NCBI RefSeq assembly: GCF_000251145.1
Contig: NZ_AIDW01000025.1
Coordinates: 1-63,677, forward strand
DNA: 63,677 nucleotides
From: Sphingomonas sp. PAMC 26621
GTDB taxonomy: Bacteria; Pseudomonadota; Alphaproteobacteria; Sphingomonadales; Sphingomonadaceae
Direction of reading: 5' to 3'
In this document: positions 1 through 9,329 of the stretch, in pieces
How positions within the stretch are numbered: position 1 is the first letter of the stretch
How the letters are laid out: every line of letters begins with the position of its first letter
Notes under the pieces: model-generated
What the model was told of the DNA's origin: nothing
Databases searched by the model: none
The model's input: only the letters and a program-made list of their open reading frames with translations
Program-made: the position numbers and the translations under genes

Positions 1-435
1 GCGCAAGCCAAGCGCGGCCTGCCGATCGGCGTGCTCGCGATCGATCTCGATCGGTTCAAGGCGGTCAACGATCGTTATGGCCATCTCGTCGGCGACGCAG
101 TGCTGGTCGAGGTCGCCCAACGGTTGCGCAATTCCGTTCGCCCGACCGATCATCTGGCGCGGCTGGGCGGCGACGAGTTCGTCGCGCTGCTGCCGGATTC
201 GACCGTCGAACGCGTCGCGATGGTGGCACAACGGATCGAACGCGCGCTCAACCAGACGATGCAATGGGTCGACACGGTCGTCCCGATCCATGCCAGCGTC
301 GGCGAGGCCACGATGCCGAACCCGAACGACGACCAGGTCTCGCAGAGCTTCAGCGCGGCGCTGTGTCGCGCCGATGCCTCGCTTTACGCGACCAAGCGCA
401 TTCGGCACGATGCCTATGCCCTGCAGGGGGGTTGA
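1..435 (+). CDS. GGDEF diguanylate cyclase, C-terminal part (5' end outside window)
   Basis: The reading frame is open from the first base, so only the C-terminal catalytic domain is present (about 144 residues). It carries the GTP/metal-binding stretch DLDRFKAVND, an intact GGDEF signature at nt 166-180, and an RxxD product-inhibition site (RPTD) five residues before it. These features are those of an active, feedback-inhibited enzyme making cyclic di-GMP from two GTP. The N-terminal sensory region is outside the window, so the input signal is unknown. No downstream gene is co-directional before 2.3 kb. Confidence 0.9.
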   Translation, partial: AQAKRGLPIGVLAIDLDRFKAVNDRYGHLVGDAVLVEVAQRLRNSVRPTDHLARLGGDEFVALLPDSTVERVAMVAQRIERALNQTMQWVDTVVPIHASVGEATMPNPNDDQVSQSFSAALCRADASLYATKRIRHDAYALQGG

Positions 436-626
436 CGCGAGCGACGGCTAGAATCCGCCCCTTGCCAGTACCGCGTGGGACCAGGACGCGGCGGCATCCG
501 ACGTCGCGTTCGGCCACATCGGGGCGTCGAGGGTTCCGATCGCGAACGGTCTATTCCGATCGGACGGCCAGCACCGGCGGTTCGTGCTCTCCCGGCGCGG
601 CCAATCGTGCGCGTATCCCTCTTGCG

Positions 627-2198
627 TTATTTGCCCTTGAGGATGCCGGTAAGCAGCTCCAATGCATTCTGGACGATCCCGCCCGACGCGTTCTGTGGGT
701 TGTTGGCCGCCGCTGCGGCGGCTGCCGCTGCCGCCTTGGCGGCATCGTCCGCGGCCTTGGCGGCAACCTTCGCCGCATCGGCCTGCTGCTTGGCTGCATC
801 CGCGGCCGCCTTGGTCGCTGCCTTGGCGGCCTCGCTGGCGGTCTTGGCGGCTTCGCGGGCGGCCTTTGCGGCAGCCTGATCGGACGCGTCCTTGGCCGTC
901 TTGTCCGCCGTTGCCTGCGCCGCGGCGACGTTGGCCTTGGCAACATCGTCCGCAGCTCTTGCCGCCTCCGCCGCAGCTTTCTGCGCTGTCGCCTGCGCGC
1001 CGGGATCGCCGGCCGCATTGGCAGCGTCCAGCGCGGCCTGCGCTGCAGCCTTCGCCGTCTGGTCGGCAACCATTTTTGCTGCAGCCACCATGGCATCGAT
1101 ATCGCCTTGCGCCTTCGCCGCAGCGTCGGCTGCCTCGCTGCTCCCCTTGTCCCCATTGGCCTTGGCGGTCGCCTCCGCCGCCTGCTGCGCGGCCAGCGCC
1201 GCCATCCGGGCCGCCTGGTCCGCCGCCATCCTGGTCTGCGCGGCCATGTCCTCGGCCTGCGACTGCGTGGTCGCGGCCTGGCTCGCCATGGCAGTGGCGG
1301 CGCCTGCTGCGATCGCGGCATTGGCGGTGTCGACCGCCTTGACGGCCGATGCGGACGCTTCGGTGACCGAGCGGGTTATGGTCGCGAGTTCGGCGATGTC
1401 GGCCGCACCGCCGGTGGTGCCGCTGACCAGCCCGTTCGTCACCGCGGCAAGCGACACCGGGGCCTCGTAGATCGCCGCGTCGATGCCCGGCGCCGCGACC
1501 GCGACGGGGGCCGAAACGGCGCCCGGCACCTCAGCCGAGGCTGGCGTTTCCGAAGGCGCAGCGACCGCCGTGGCAACGCTTTCGGCGGCGACGGGCGCGG
1601 GCGTCGGGTCGGGGCCCGGTGCCGAGGGCGACGCGACCACCTTGGTAACGCCGTTGCTCTCGACCCGCATCCTGTAAAGGTCCTGCGCGCCGACCATCGC
1701 GACCGAGCCCGGCTTGAGCAGATCATGCGCACCGCCATCGCCGGTCGCCACGTCGACTGCACCTTCGAGCACCTGGACCGACGCGCCCTTGTCCGTGACC
1801 CCGACCGAAAAGGTCGTGCCCTTGACCACGGCGGCGAGATACGGCGTCTTCACCTCGAAATGCGGCGTCATCTTCTTCTTGATCATGAAGACGACGTTGC
1901 CGACTTCCTGAACAACCTGCGTAAAGCCGGTCGCCTGGACCTCCACCGGCAGGCGCAGCCGGGAGGCGGCGGCGACCATCATATATTCGGACCCGCGCAC
2001 CAGCACCGCGCGGCCGCCCGGACCGGTCGTCACGGTGTCCCCCGCTGCGACCCCGAGGCCGCGCGTGGCGACCTTGCTGAGACCGCCATGGCCGATCTGC
2101 ACGGGTCCGCTCGTCTCGCTCACCGTCCAGCCGGGCTCGGTGGCCATCGCGGTCGAGGAACAACCCGCAGCGATGATCGCGATGAACCGTTTACGCAT
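627..2198 (-). CDS. FecR-domain secreted protein with long alanine-rich coiled-coil tail
   Basis: About 523 residues. A signal peptide (AIIAAGCSSTAMA) is followed by a FecR domain at roughly residues 60-170 (KTPYLAAVVKGTTFSVGV). The C-terminal 300 residues are almost entirely Ala, Lys, Asp and Gln in heptad-like runs, as in a long periplasmic coiled coil or stalk. I chose the ATG at 2198 over one at 2213 because GAGAGG sits seven bases upstream. The domain arrangement is not that of the FecR anti-sigma factor: there is no inner-membrane segment and no adjacent ECF sigma gene. It is divergent from a ShlB-like transporter, and FecR-domain proteins often accompany such exporters, so a surface or secretion accessory role is inferred. 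Confidence 0.8.
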   Translation of the reverse strand: MRKRFIAIIAAGCSSTAMATEPGWTVSETSGPVQIGHGGLSKVATRGLGVAAGDTVTTGPGGRAVLVRGSEYMMVAAASRLRLPVEVQATGFTQVVQEVGNVVFMIKKKMTPHFEVKTPYLAAVVKGTTFSVGVTDKGASVQVLEGAVDVATGDGGAHDLLKPGSVAMVGAQDLYRMRVESNGVTKVVASPSAPGPDPTPAPVAAESVATAVAAPSETPASAEVPGAVSAPVAVAAPGIDAAIYEAPVSLAAVTNGLVSGTTGGAADIAELATITRSVTEASASAVKAVDTANAAIAAGAATAMASQAATTQSQAEDMAAQTRMAADQAARMAALAAQQAAEATAKANGDKGSSEAADAAAKAQGDIDAMVAAAKMVADQTAKAAAQAALDAANAAGDPGAQATAQKAAAEAARAADDVAKANVAAAQATADKTAKDASDQAAAKAAREAAKTASEAAKAATKAAADAAKQQADAAKVAAKAADDAAKAAAAAAAAAANNPQNASGGIVQNALELLTGILKGK

Positions 2199-2320
2199 CC
2201 TAGTACCTCTCATTCAGGCACACCGGGTAGCGCGCTGGCCTGTGCAAAAAGTTCAAACTCGCGGTAAATCCTCCGTTAGCCATCGAAGAAACTAACCTTT
2301 TGCAAAGGCTTGCACCCTAC

Positions 2321-2338
2321 CCAGCCAATAACGGCTGG
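2321..2338 (+). promoter_or_regulatory. Inverted repeat abutting the RBS of the ShlB-like gene
   Basis: CCAGCC and GGCTGG, separated by 6 bases, form a perfect 6-bp stem. The 3' arm runs directly into the Shine-Dalgarno (GGAGG) of the ATG at 2350. In mRNA this hairpin could hide or present the RBS. As DNA it could be an operator between the divergent FecR and ShlB-like genes. Function is inferred. Confidence 0.4.
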
Positions 2339-2349
2339 AGGTTTCTGGA

Positions 2350-4005
2350 ATGCGTGTGGCGAGAAGTGTGCTGGCGGGCGGTGCGGCCGTGCTGTGTCCG
2401 TGGAGCGCCGCGCAGGCGCAGGACCAGCTCAATCGCGCCGACCCCGCAATCCTCTCGCGCACTTTGCCACGCCCCGCATCGCCGCAGCCCGCCACCGAGC
2501 CGGTGGTCGCGACGGGCCCGAGAACAGAACAAGCCGAAACGCGGGCCGCACCGCGAATCGCGCAGGCGATCGTGGTCCAGGGCGCGGACGACATTGCGCG
2601 GGACCGCTTCAGCAACGGCCTGATCCCGTACCTCGGACGGAACCTGTCCGGCAGCGATCTCAGGGCGCTTTCCCGCGCGGTCGCCGATGTCGCGCGGCAG
2701 GCGGGCTATCCGTTCGCCAGCGCATGGATCGAGCCGCAGGCGATGGCCGACGGCGTGCTGCGGGTGCGGCTCGACGCAGGAACGCTTTCGGCGGTGCGCG
2801 TGATCGGCCACCCCAATGCGCTGGCGGATCGCATGCTGACCCAGGCGCTCGTCACCGGCCGCCCGGTCCGCCGCGAACAGCTCGAACGCGCGATCCTGCT
2901 CGTCGGCGACATCCCGGGGATCACGGTCAAGGAAAGCAAGTATCTGCGCCAGGACGGGTTTGGGATCCTGCTGGTGACGATAACGGAGGATCGGCTGAGC
3001 GGTTACGCGCAGGTCGACAATCGCGGCAGCAAGGAAGTCGGGCCGATCCGCGCGACCGCGATCGCCAACGCGCGCGGTCTGTTCCAGTCGGGGGATGAAG
3101 CGAGCCTCCTTCTGGCGAACACGCCGATCAACCCTTCGGAGTTCGTGTTCGTTCGTGGGCGCTACACTGCGCCGGTCGATTCGCGCGGGGCGACCGTCTC
3201 GGCCTCCGCGTCTTATGGTCTTGCCAACCCCGGTGCCGCCCTCGCACCGCTCGACGTCACCGGGGAGACGTTCGACGCGAGTCTGTTCTACTCCCGGCCG
3301 ATCCTGCGGTCGCGCGAACGCAGCCTGTGGGCGACGGTGGAAATCCGCGGGCTGCGAAGTCGCCAGAGCCTGCTCGGCTTCCCCTTGCGCGACGATTCGA
3401 TCGCGACGGTGACGGGCGCGCTCACCGGAACGATGCGCGCAGGTTCCGGGATCCTGCGCGGCGGGGTGCGGCTGACCGACGGGCTCCCGGTGCCGGGCGT
3501 GTCACACGAGGGCGACGCGCGGATATCGCGCAGCGATGGCGACGCGCGTTTCGTCGTGTTGAGCTACGCCGCGGAATGGGTCGTGCCGCTGTCGCGCCGG
3601 GTCAGCCTGGCGCTGGCCTCGGAAGCGCAGGTCGCATCGCGCCCGTTGCTCGCGACGATGGAAATCGGCGTCGGCGGTCCGGGCTTCGGGCGCGGCTATG
3701 ATTATGCCGAGCGCACCGGCGACAACGGCATCCTCGGCTCGGGCGAAGTCCGTCTCGATCTCGGGCGGTTTGCGCCGCGCCTCGTCGATCGGGTACAACT
3801 TTATGCGTCGGTCGACGGCGGATATGTCGGGAACCTGCGCGGCGGTGCCGGGGGTGGCGCGCTGCTGTCGACCGCGGCGGGCGTGCGGACCGGTCGCGGT
3901 CGGCTGAGCGGGATGCTAGAAATCGCAATGCCGATCAACGCGGATCGTTTCGATACCCGTAACAGCGATCCCCGCCTGTCCTTCCGCCTGTCGCGGGTGT
4001 TCTGA
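2350..4005 (+). CDS. ShlB/FhaC/HecB-family (two-partner secretion, Omp85) outer-membrane transporter
   Basis: 551 residues. A signal peptide ends near AQAQ. A POTRA-like domain follows (GYPFASAWIEPQAMADGVLRV style, about residues 75-220), then a long beta-barrel ending in Phe (FRLSRVF), the usual C-terminal signal of outer-membrane barrels. The RGY-type loop typical of TpsB proteins is recognisable as GFGRGYDYAERTGDNG. The start has GGAGG eight bases upstream. The family translocates large exoproteins (TpsA) across the outer membrane, but no filamentous-hemagglutinin-like partner is encoded in this window. The downstream CHASE2-EAL gene starts inside the stop codon (TGATG), so the two are co-transcribed. 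Confidence 0.85.
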   Translation: MRVARSVLAGGAAVLCPWSAAQAQDQLNRADPAILSRTLPRPASPQPATEPVVATGPRTEQAETRAAPRIAQAIVVQGADDIARDRFSNGLIPYLGRNLSGSDLRALSRAVADVARQAGYPFASAWIEPQAMADGVLRVRLDAGTLSAVRVIGHPNALADRMLTQALVTGRPVRREQLERAILLVGDIPGITVKESKYLRQDGFGILLVTITEDRLSGYAQVDNRGSKEVGPIRATAIANARGLFQSGDEASLLLANTPINPSEFVFVRGRYTAPVDSRGATVSASASYGLANPGAALAPLDVTGETFDASLFYSRPILRSRERSLWATVEIRGLRSRQSLLGFPLRDDSIATVTGALTGTMRAGSGILRGGVRLTDGLPVPGVSHEGDARISRSDGDARFVVLSYAAEWVVPLSRRVSLALASEAQVASRPLLATMEIGVGGPGFGRGYDYAERTGDNGILGSGEVRLDLGRFAPRLVDRVQLYASVDGGYVGNLRGGAGGGALLSTAAGVRTGRGRLSGMLEIAMPINADRFDTRNSDPRLSFRLSRVF

Positions 4006-6320
4006 TGCGGATCGCGCGCGGGCTGACCGCAGCCTTCGACCCGCGGCCGTCGAGCTGGGCGATCGTCGGCACGGCCGCGTTGGTCGGCCTGCTGCTTGCG
4101 TTCCTCCCGATCGGCGCGGCGATCGACCGCACGCTCAGCGCGGCGCGCTTTGCGCTGGTCCCGCAGGTTGCGAGCGGCAAGGTGGTGGTGGTCGAGATGG
4201 ACGCGCAAAGTGCGCGCGCGATCAAGCGGTGGCCATGGTCACGCGCGCATTACGCCGCGGTGGTCGACCATCTGCGTCGGGCGGGGGCGAGCGCGATCGT
4301 GTTCGACGTGGACTTCTCGTCGTCAGCGGACTCGCCCGGCGACACCGCCTTTGCCGCAGCGCTGGAGCGTTCCGCCGGGCTGGTCGCCTTGCCGACCTTC
4401 GGCCAGAGCGCCAATTCGGCCGACCAGCGCACGATCGATGCATTGCCGCTTGCGATGTTCCGCGCGCCGGTCGCGCTCGCGTCGGTCAGCATCCAGCCGG
4501 ATACCGACGGGCAGGTCCGCGCGATGCCGTTCGGCACGGTGACGGCGGGCGTGCCACGCCCCTCGCTGTCCGCCTATATCGCGCAAACCTCGGGCACCGT
4601 GAACGTCGGCTTTCCGATCGACATGTCGATCGACCCGGCGACCATCCCCCGCCTCAGCTTCATCGATGTCCGCAACGGCACGTTCGATCCGGCGCGGGTC
4701 CGGGGTCGCGCGGTCCTGATCGGGGCGACCGCGGTGGAAATGGGCGACCGCTATGCCACCCCTTTGTGGGGGGTCATTCCGGGTGTGGTGGTGCAGGCGA
4801 TGGCCGCCGAAACCCTGCTGCGCGGAGTCCCGGTCAACGGCAGCGCGGCCGTGCCGTTCCTGCTCGCTTTCCTGATCGTGGCCGGCGTCGTCCGGCTGCG
4901 GAGTGCCGCGCTGTTCGCGACGGTGGCGGTCGCGCTGATCCTGGTGTCCGGCGCGGCGTTGCTGGCACAGCATGCCCTGCTGGTCACCTACCCGCTCGCC
5001 GCCGCTCTTGGCATGCTCACCTTTGCCGGTTGCGCCTGCGGGATCCGCGAAGTCGCCGGGCGGTTCCGCGACCAGCGCATGATCGACGCGGCGACCGGTC
5101 TTCCCAACGGACTGTCGCTGGCTGCCGAACGATTCGACTCTGCCGAGTGCACGCTGGTGGTGGTGCATCTCGCCAATTACGACAGTCTGGTCGCGGTCCT
5201 CGGGTCGCGGCCCTCGGGCGACGTCCTGTTGCGGATCGCCGACCGCCTCGCGCTGGTAGCGAGCGGAAACCGCGTCTATCGCGCCGCCGACCGTCAGCTC
5301 GCGTTCGTGCTGCCACAGGACGAACCGGTCGACGACACGCTCGACGGGCTGCGCGCGATCCTGCTGCAAGCGGTCGAGGTCTCCGGCCGCAAGGTCGATG
5401 TCGCGGTCGCGCTCGGGGTTGCGACCGGCGCTTCGACCGCAATCGAACGCCTGCTCGCGGACGCGGCGCTTGCCGCCGAGCAGGCGTTGCAAGGCGGGGG
5501 CTTCTGGCGCCGCAGCGTTGCCGACGACGGCGGTCTCGAACGGTCGATCTCGTTGATGGGCGAGCTCGACACGGCGCTTGTCGAGGGTGGGATCGAAGTC
5601 TTCTACCAGCCGAAATACGACGTGCGGACCGCGCGGATTACCAGCACCGAAGCACTGGTCCGCTGGCGTCACGCCACGCGCGGGTTCATCGGCCCCGACC
5701 TGTTCATTCCGCTCGCCGAGAAGACCAACCGGATCGCCCCCCTCACGCTCCACGTGTTGCGGACCGTGGTCCGCGACCTGTCCGGCTGGCGCACCGCCCA
5801 TGGTGCGGTGACCGCTGCCGTGAACATCTCCGCCAACCTGCTTTCGGACGCGGCGTTCAATGCGGAGGTCGAGCGCATTCTGGGTACGTCGGATGTCCCC
5901 GCGACCGCGCTGGTCTTCGAAGTCACCGAATCCGCCGCCATGTCCGATCCGACCAGCGCGATCGCCGCGCTGAAACGGTATCGCGCGCTCGGGATCGCGC
6001 TGTCGATGGACGATTACGGGACCGGACAGTCGACGCTGACGTACCTGAAGCAGTTGCCGCTCAACGAACTGAAGATCGACCGAAGCTTCGTCCAGCACGC
6101 CCATGTCAACCGCGCCGATGGCGTCCTCGTCCGCTCGACCATCGAACTCGCGCACGACCTCGGCCTCAAGGTCGTCGCCGAGGGGGTCGAGGACCAGGCC
6201 TGTCTCGACTTCCTGAAGACCTGCGGATGCGATGTGATCCAAGGCTATTTCATCAGTCGCCCGCTCCCGCTGCCGCAGTTGCTGGCGCTGCTGGCCGATC
6301 CGTCCACGCTCGCGGCCTGA
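4005..6320 (+). CDS. CHASE2 sensor - degenerate GGDEF - EAL phosphodiesterase
   Basis: 771 residues. An N-terminal membrane segment is followed by a periplasmic CHASE2 domain (about 40-285), three transmembrane segments (about 285-350), a GGDEF-like domain whose signature is replaced by AADRQLAF (so probably no cyclase activity), and a C-terminal EAL domain with intact EALVRW near residue 547 and DDYGTGQS near 668. The sequence therefore predicts cyclic di-GMP hydrolysis controlled by a periplasmic signal. It overlaps the ShlB-like gene by one base, which suggests that adhesin or exoprotein secretion and c-di-GMP turnover are made together. The degenerate GGDEF may act as a GTP-binding regulatory module, as in other tandem proteins. 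Confidence 0.92.
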   Translation: MRIARGLTAAFDPRPSSWAIVGTAALVGLLLAFLPIGAAIDRTLSAARFALVPQVASGKVVVVEMDAQSARAIKRWPWSRAHYAAVVDHLRRAGASAIVFDVDFSSSADSPGDTAFAAALERSAGLVALPTFGQSANSADQRTIDALPLAMFRAPVALASVSIQPDTDGQVRAMPFGTVTAGVPRPSLSAYIAQTSGTVNVGFPIDMSIDPATIPRLSFIDVRNGTFDPARVRGRAVLIGATAVEMGDRYATPLWGVIPGVVVQAMAAETLLRGVPVNGSAAVPFLLAFLIVAGVVRLRSAALFATVAVALILVSGAALLAQHALLVTYPLAAALGMLTFAGCACGIREVAGRFRDQRMIDAATGLPNGLSLAAERFDSAECTLVVVHLANYDSLVAVLGSRPSGDVLLRIADRLALVASGNRVYRAADRQLAFVLPQDEPVDDTLDGLRAILLQAVEVSGRKVDVAVALGVATGASTAIERLLADAALAAEQALQGGGFWRRSVADDGGLERSISLMGELDTALVEGGIEVFYQPKYDVRTARITSTEALVRWRHATRGFIGPDLFIPLAEKTNRIAPLTLHVLRTVVRDLSGWRTAHGAVTAAVNISANLLSDAAFNAEVERILGTSDVPATALVFEVTESAAMSDPTSAIAALKRYRALGIALSMDDYGTGQSTLTYLKQLPLNELKIDRSFVQHAHVNRADGVLVRSTIELAHDLGLKVVAEGVEDQACLDFLKTCGCDVIQGYFISRPLPLPQLLALLADPSTLAA

Positions 6321-6353
6321 GGGAGCGGGCCGTCGACCGGGGCTGAACGCGTT

Positions 6354-6368
6354 CCGGGAATTTCCCGG
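6354..6368. promoter_or_regulatory. 15-bp palindrome upstream of the MASE1 kinase
   Basis: CCGGGAA-T-TTCCCGG is a perfect 7-1-7 inverted repeat, 38 bp before the start of the MASE1 kinase and just after the CHASE2-EAL stop. It could be the operator of the kinase/regulator operon or a short transcription-end hairpin, but no T-tract follows. Its role is inferred. Confidence 0.4.
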
Positions 6369-6406
6369 CTTGGGCCGACCGCCTCGATCCGCCATGGAGG
6401 CGCGCC

Positions 6407-7993
6407 ATGGGGACATTCGCGACTTCCGGTCGAACACTGATCCGTTTGATACCGACGCCCCCGACTGGTCGCGAAGGGCTGGTGTTGCTCGGCTATGCGG
6501 GCGCATTCCTGCTCGCGCACCGGGCTGCCGCCTTCTGGGGTGGAAGCAGCTATTACTCGCTCTGGTTTCCGGCGGCGGGGCTTCGTCTCGCCTTGCTCTG
6601 GCGCGGGGGCGCCCGGCTGACCCTGGCGGTCGCGGCGATCGAGATCGTGATGCAGGTCTTCAACGGGGTCGTGCAACCGGCGGGGGACTGGCCCATCCAG
6701 ATCGTCGGCGTGGCGCGTCCGGTGCTTGCGTACGGGCTTACGGTCGCCGGGGTGCGCTGGGCGACCGAACGCGGCCAGAACAGCCTGGTCACGCCGCCGA
6801 TGCCGTTCGGCCTCGCCGCCGTCCTCGCGCCGATCGCCGCGGCCCTGTTCGCCCTGCCCTCGGCGTTCCTGCAACCCGCGATCACGCATGTCGACGGCCT
6901 GCGACAGATCATCGCGTCGTTGACCGCCTTTGCGGTCGGCGACCTGCTCGGCGTCCTGTTGCTGGCCCCGCCGCTGCTGTGGCTGGAGGATGTCGTGGCC
7001 GGGCGGGCGTCGTTCCAACGCCCCCGGCTGCGGCATGCGGTCGAGGCGGTTGCGGTGCTTGCGGTATCGATCGGCATGGTCGTCGCGCTCTCCAGCATCG
7101 GGCTTGGCCTTCCGGCGACGCCGGTCCTGCTCGGGACCGCCTGGATCGGCCTGCGCTTCGGACGTGCGGCGGCGTGGGGCGCGATCGTCCTGGTCGCGCT
7201 CGTGGTGCTGCCGCACACCAGCGGCGTCATGCCGATCGACGAGCGATTGTCGCTCCACCTCAGTCTCGCGGCGGTCGTCGTGGTAGGCTATCTGGCGGGC
7301 AGCTTCGCCGAAGCCGAGGCACGGGCGCGGGTCGATATCGCCCGGCGGGACCGGATGCTGTTCCAGGCCGAGCGGCTGAAGACGCTGCGCGCGATGTCGG
7401 TCGCGGTGATCCACGAAATAAGCCAGCCCCTGTCGACGCTGGCGATCGAGGCGCGGCATCTCGCGGAAATCACCGTGAATGCCGGGGACGAGATTGCCGC
7501 GAGCGCGGTCCTGATCGAGCGCAAGGCCGATGCGCTGTCCGTCCTCGTCCGGCGGCTTCGCCGGTTTGGCGGCCGCGCGGTGGACGAGCCGTCCCTGCTT
7601 CCGGTCAACGCGCTGATCGACATCGTTCTGGGTCTTGCGGCACCGGAAGCGAAATCGGCGCGGGTCGCGCTGATCGTCGGCCCGATCGATCCCGACCTGG
7701 TCGTGCTGGGCCAGGAAATCGAACTGGCGCAAGCCCTCGTCAACGTTCTCCGCAACGCGATCCAGGCCAGCCAGACCCGCGACATCCACGTGGGGATCGA
7801 CCAGGACGCGCAGGACGTCATCATCTCCGTCGCCAATCCCTGCGCCGATGCTGCCCCTTACGCCGGCATGGGCGTCGGGACGCTCGTCGCGCGCGCGATC
7901 GTCGAGGCGCACAATGGTCGCCTGACCCGCGAGGAACGCGCCGGGCACCATATCGTCCGCCTTACCCTCCCCCTTGCCGGAGACCGCAAATGA
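6407..7993 (+). CDS. MASE1-domain sensor histidine kinase
   Basis: 528 residues. The N-terminal 300 residues are a MASE1 membrane sensor with about eight hydrophobic spans (GGSSYYSLWFPAAGL is typical). A dimerisation/phosphoacceptor helix has the H-box VIHEISQP (His near residue 336). An ATPase domain has the N-box NVLRNAIQ (about 446) and a G-box GMGVGTLVARAI. GGAGG lies seven bases before the ATG. The stop overlaps the start of the FixJ-like regulator by ATGA, so the pair is one two-component system. The H-box and ATPase domain resemble kinases of the FixL/DctB type. The signal is unknown. Confidence 0.92.
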   Translation: MGTFATSGRTLIRLIPTPPTGREGLVLLGYAGAFLLAHRAAAFWGGSSYYSLWFPAAGLRLALLWRGGARLTLAVAAIEIVMQVFNGVVQPAGDWPIQIVGVARPVLAYGLTVAGVRWATERGQNSLVTPPMPFGLAAVLAPIAAALFALPSAFLQPAITHVDGLRQIIASLTAFAVGDLLGVLLLAPPLLWLEDVVAGRASFQRPRLRHAVEAVAVLAVSIGMVVALSSIGLGLPATPVLLGTAWIGLRFGRAAAWGAIVLVALVVLPHTSGVMPIDERLSLHLSLAAVVVVGYLAGSFAEAEARARVDIARRDRMLFQAERLKTLRAMSVAVIHEISQPLSTLAIEARHLAEITVNAGDEIAASAVLIERKADALSVLVRRLRRFGGRAVDEPSLLPVNALIDIVLGLAAPEAKSARVALIVGPIDPDLVVLGQEIELAQALVNVLRNAIQASQTRDIHVGIDQDAQDVIISVANPCADAAPYAGMGVGTLVARAIVEAHNGRLTREERAGHHIVRLTLPLAGDRK

Positions 7994-8565
7994 CCGCTGC
8001 AACCGTATATGTCGTCGACGACGACGGCGATCTCGGCGCGAGCGTGGCGCGTTTGCTCGGGCGGCACGGCCACGCCGCGGAACCGTTCCTCGACCCCGCC
8101 CTGCTGCTCGAGGTCTATGCCGAGGCCCCGGCGCATTGTGTCGTCACCGACGTGATGATGGGCGACCTGGACGGGTTCGCCTTCGCCGATCGGTTGCGCG
8201 CGCTGGATCCGGGGGTTGCGATCATCTTCATGACCGCGTGGCCGACCACCGCCAACGCGGTCGACTCGGTGCGCCATTACGGCGGGCTCGATTATCTCGA
8301 AAAACCGCTCGACGAGGATCGCCTGCTGGCGGCGGTTGCCGAGGGGATCGCCTGGTCGCGCCGGACCCGCGCGGTGATCGAGCGGACCGCCAGCCTCACC
8401 CGCCGCGAGCGGCAGGTCTTCGACCTGCTCGTCCAGGGGCATAGCAACAAGGCCGTCGCCGCCGCGCTGGCGCTCAGCCCGAAGACCGTCGAGGATCACC
8501 GCGCCGCGATCGTCGCCAAGACCGGGGCGAACGGTCTCGCCCAGTTGATCGCGCTCGCGCAGTGA
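7990..8565 (+). CDS. FixJ-type response regulator (REC + LuxR HTH)
   Basis: 191 residues. The receiver domain has the acidic pocket VVDDDGD, phosphoacceptor Asp54 (VVTDVMM) and the conserved Lys near 104 (YLEKPLDED). The C-terminal LuxR/GerE helix-turn-helix spans about 130-190 (LTRRERQVFDLL through SPKTVEDHRAAI). It is the cognate regulator of the overlapping MASE1 kinase. Its start is set by the four-base overlap. Targets cannot be read from the sequence. Confidence 0.93.
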   Translation: MTAATVYVVDDDGDLGASVARLLGRHGHAAEPFLDPALLLEVYAEAPAHCVVTDVMMGDLDGFAFADRLRALDPGVAIIFMTAWPTTANAVDSVRHYGGLDYLEKPLDEDRLLAAVAEGIAWSRRTRAVIERTASLTRRERQVFDLLVQGHSNKAVAAALALSPKTVEDHRAAIVAKTGANGLAQLIALAQ

Positions 8566-8591
8566 CCGGTGGCGGTCGCCGTCAGCGATCG

Positions 8592-9329
8592 TCAGAAATG
8601 CGCGAGATAACCGCCATCGACCGCAAGCACCTGCCCGGTGACGTAGGAAGAACCGGTCGACGCGAAGAAGAGGACGGCCCCCGCGATCTCCTCGGGGCGG
8701 CCCCAGCGACCAAGCGACGTGCGGCGGGTGAGATGATCGGCAATCGCGGGGTCGGCGACCATCGGTCGGTTCGCCTCGGTCGCGAAAAAGCCCGGCGCGA
8801 CCGCATTCACCGTGATCTGGCGCGACCCCAGCTCGGCCGCCAGAGCGCGTGTCAAAGCGTCGAGCCCCCCTTTTGCCACCGTATAGGCGGCGTCTCCGGA
8901 GCGGGCGATCTGGCCGGCAATCGACGTGACGTTGATGATGCGGCCGCCGCTCGGCATTTGCGCGGCGACGGCGCGGGCCAGATCGAACGGCGCGACAAGA
9001 TTGGTCTCCAGCATCCGACGCACATCCGCGCGAGCGAGATCGGCAAGCGGCCGGCGGTCGCGCGCCCCCGCATTGTTGACCAGGATGTCGATGCCGCCAC
9101 GCCCTTCGAGCAAGGTGGCCGCCGCATCGTCCCGATCGAGGTCGGCAACGATATATTCTGCCGAACCGCCGGTCTCCGCGATCGCGTGAACGACAGCGCG
9201 CAGACGATCCACGTCACGACCCTGCACCAGAACATGCGCACCGGCCTTGGCGAGGGCATGCGCGATCTCGCTGCCGAGGCCACCACTCGCCCCCGTGACG
9301 AGGGCGGTCTTGCCGGTCAACCGCGTCAT
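8592..9329 (-). CDS. SDR-family NAD(P)-dependent oxidoreductase (gluconate 5-dehydrogenase-like)
   Basis: 245 residues, classical SDR length. Seen: cofactor motif TGASGGLG at residues 10-17, NNAG, catalytic Tyr-x3-Lys (YTVAKGG), and the C-terminal PEEIAGAVLFFAS...GQVLAVDGGY typical of FabG/IdnO-like enzymes. It starts within the stop of the MarR gene (ATGA overlap), so it is made from the same transcript. The substrate is not predictable; sugar acid and 3-ketoacyl dehydrogenases share this architecture. Its position beside an efflux operon suggests a detoxification role, but this is inference. Confidence 0.88.
   Translation of the reverse strand: MTRLTGKTALVTGASGGLGSEIAHALAKAGAHVLVQGRDVDRLRAVVHAIAETGGSAEYIVADLDRDDAAATLLEGRGGIDILVNNAGARDRRPLADLARADVRRMLETNLVAPFDLARAVAAQMPSGGRIINVTSIAGQIARSGDAAYTVAKGGLDALTRALAAELGSRQITVNAVAPGFFATEANRPMVADPAIADHLTRRTSLGRWGRPEEIAGAVLFFASTGSSYVTGQVLAVDGGYLAHF

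Noticed and set aside
264..2267. Plus-strand 667-codon frame across the FecR region
   Set aside because: It is a shadow of the FecR gene: Arg/Gly-rich translation without domains, and the opposite strand has a signal peptide, RBS and FecR domain.
4323..6506. Minus-strand 727-codon frame
   Set aside because: Shadow of the CHASE2-EAL gene; the translation is Arg/Asp/Gln-rich low-complexity and the plus strand encodes intact EAL motifs.
6245..8002. Minus-strand 585-codon frame
   Set aside because: Antisense to the MASE1 kinase; no motif, and the codon pattern is that of a GC-rich shadow.
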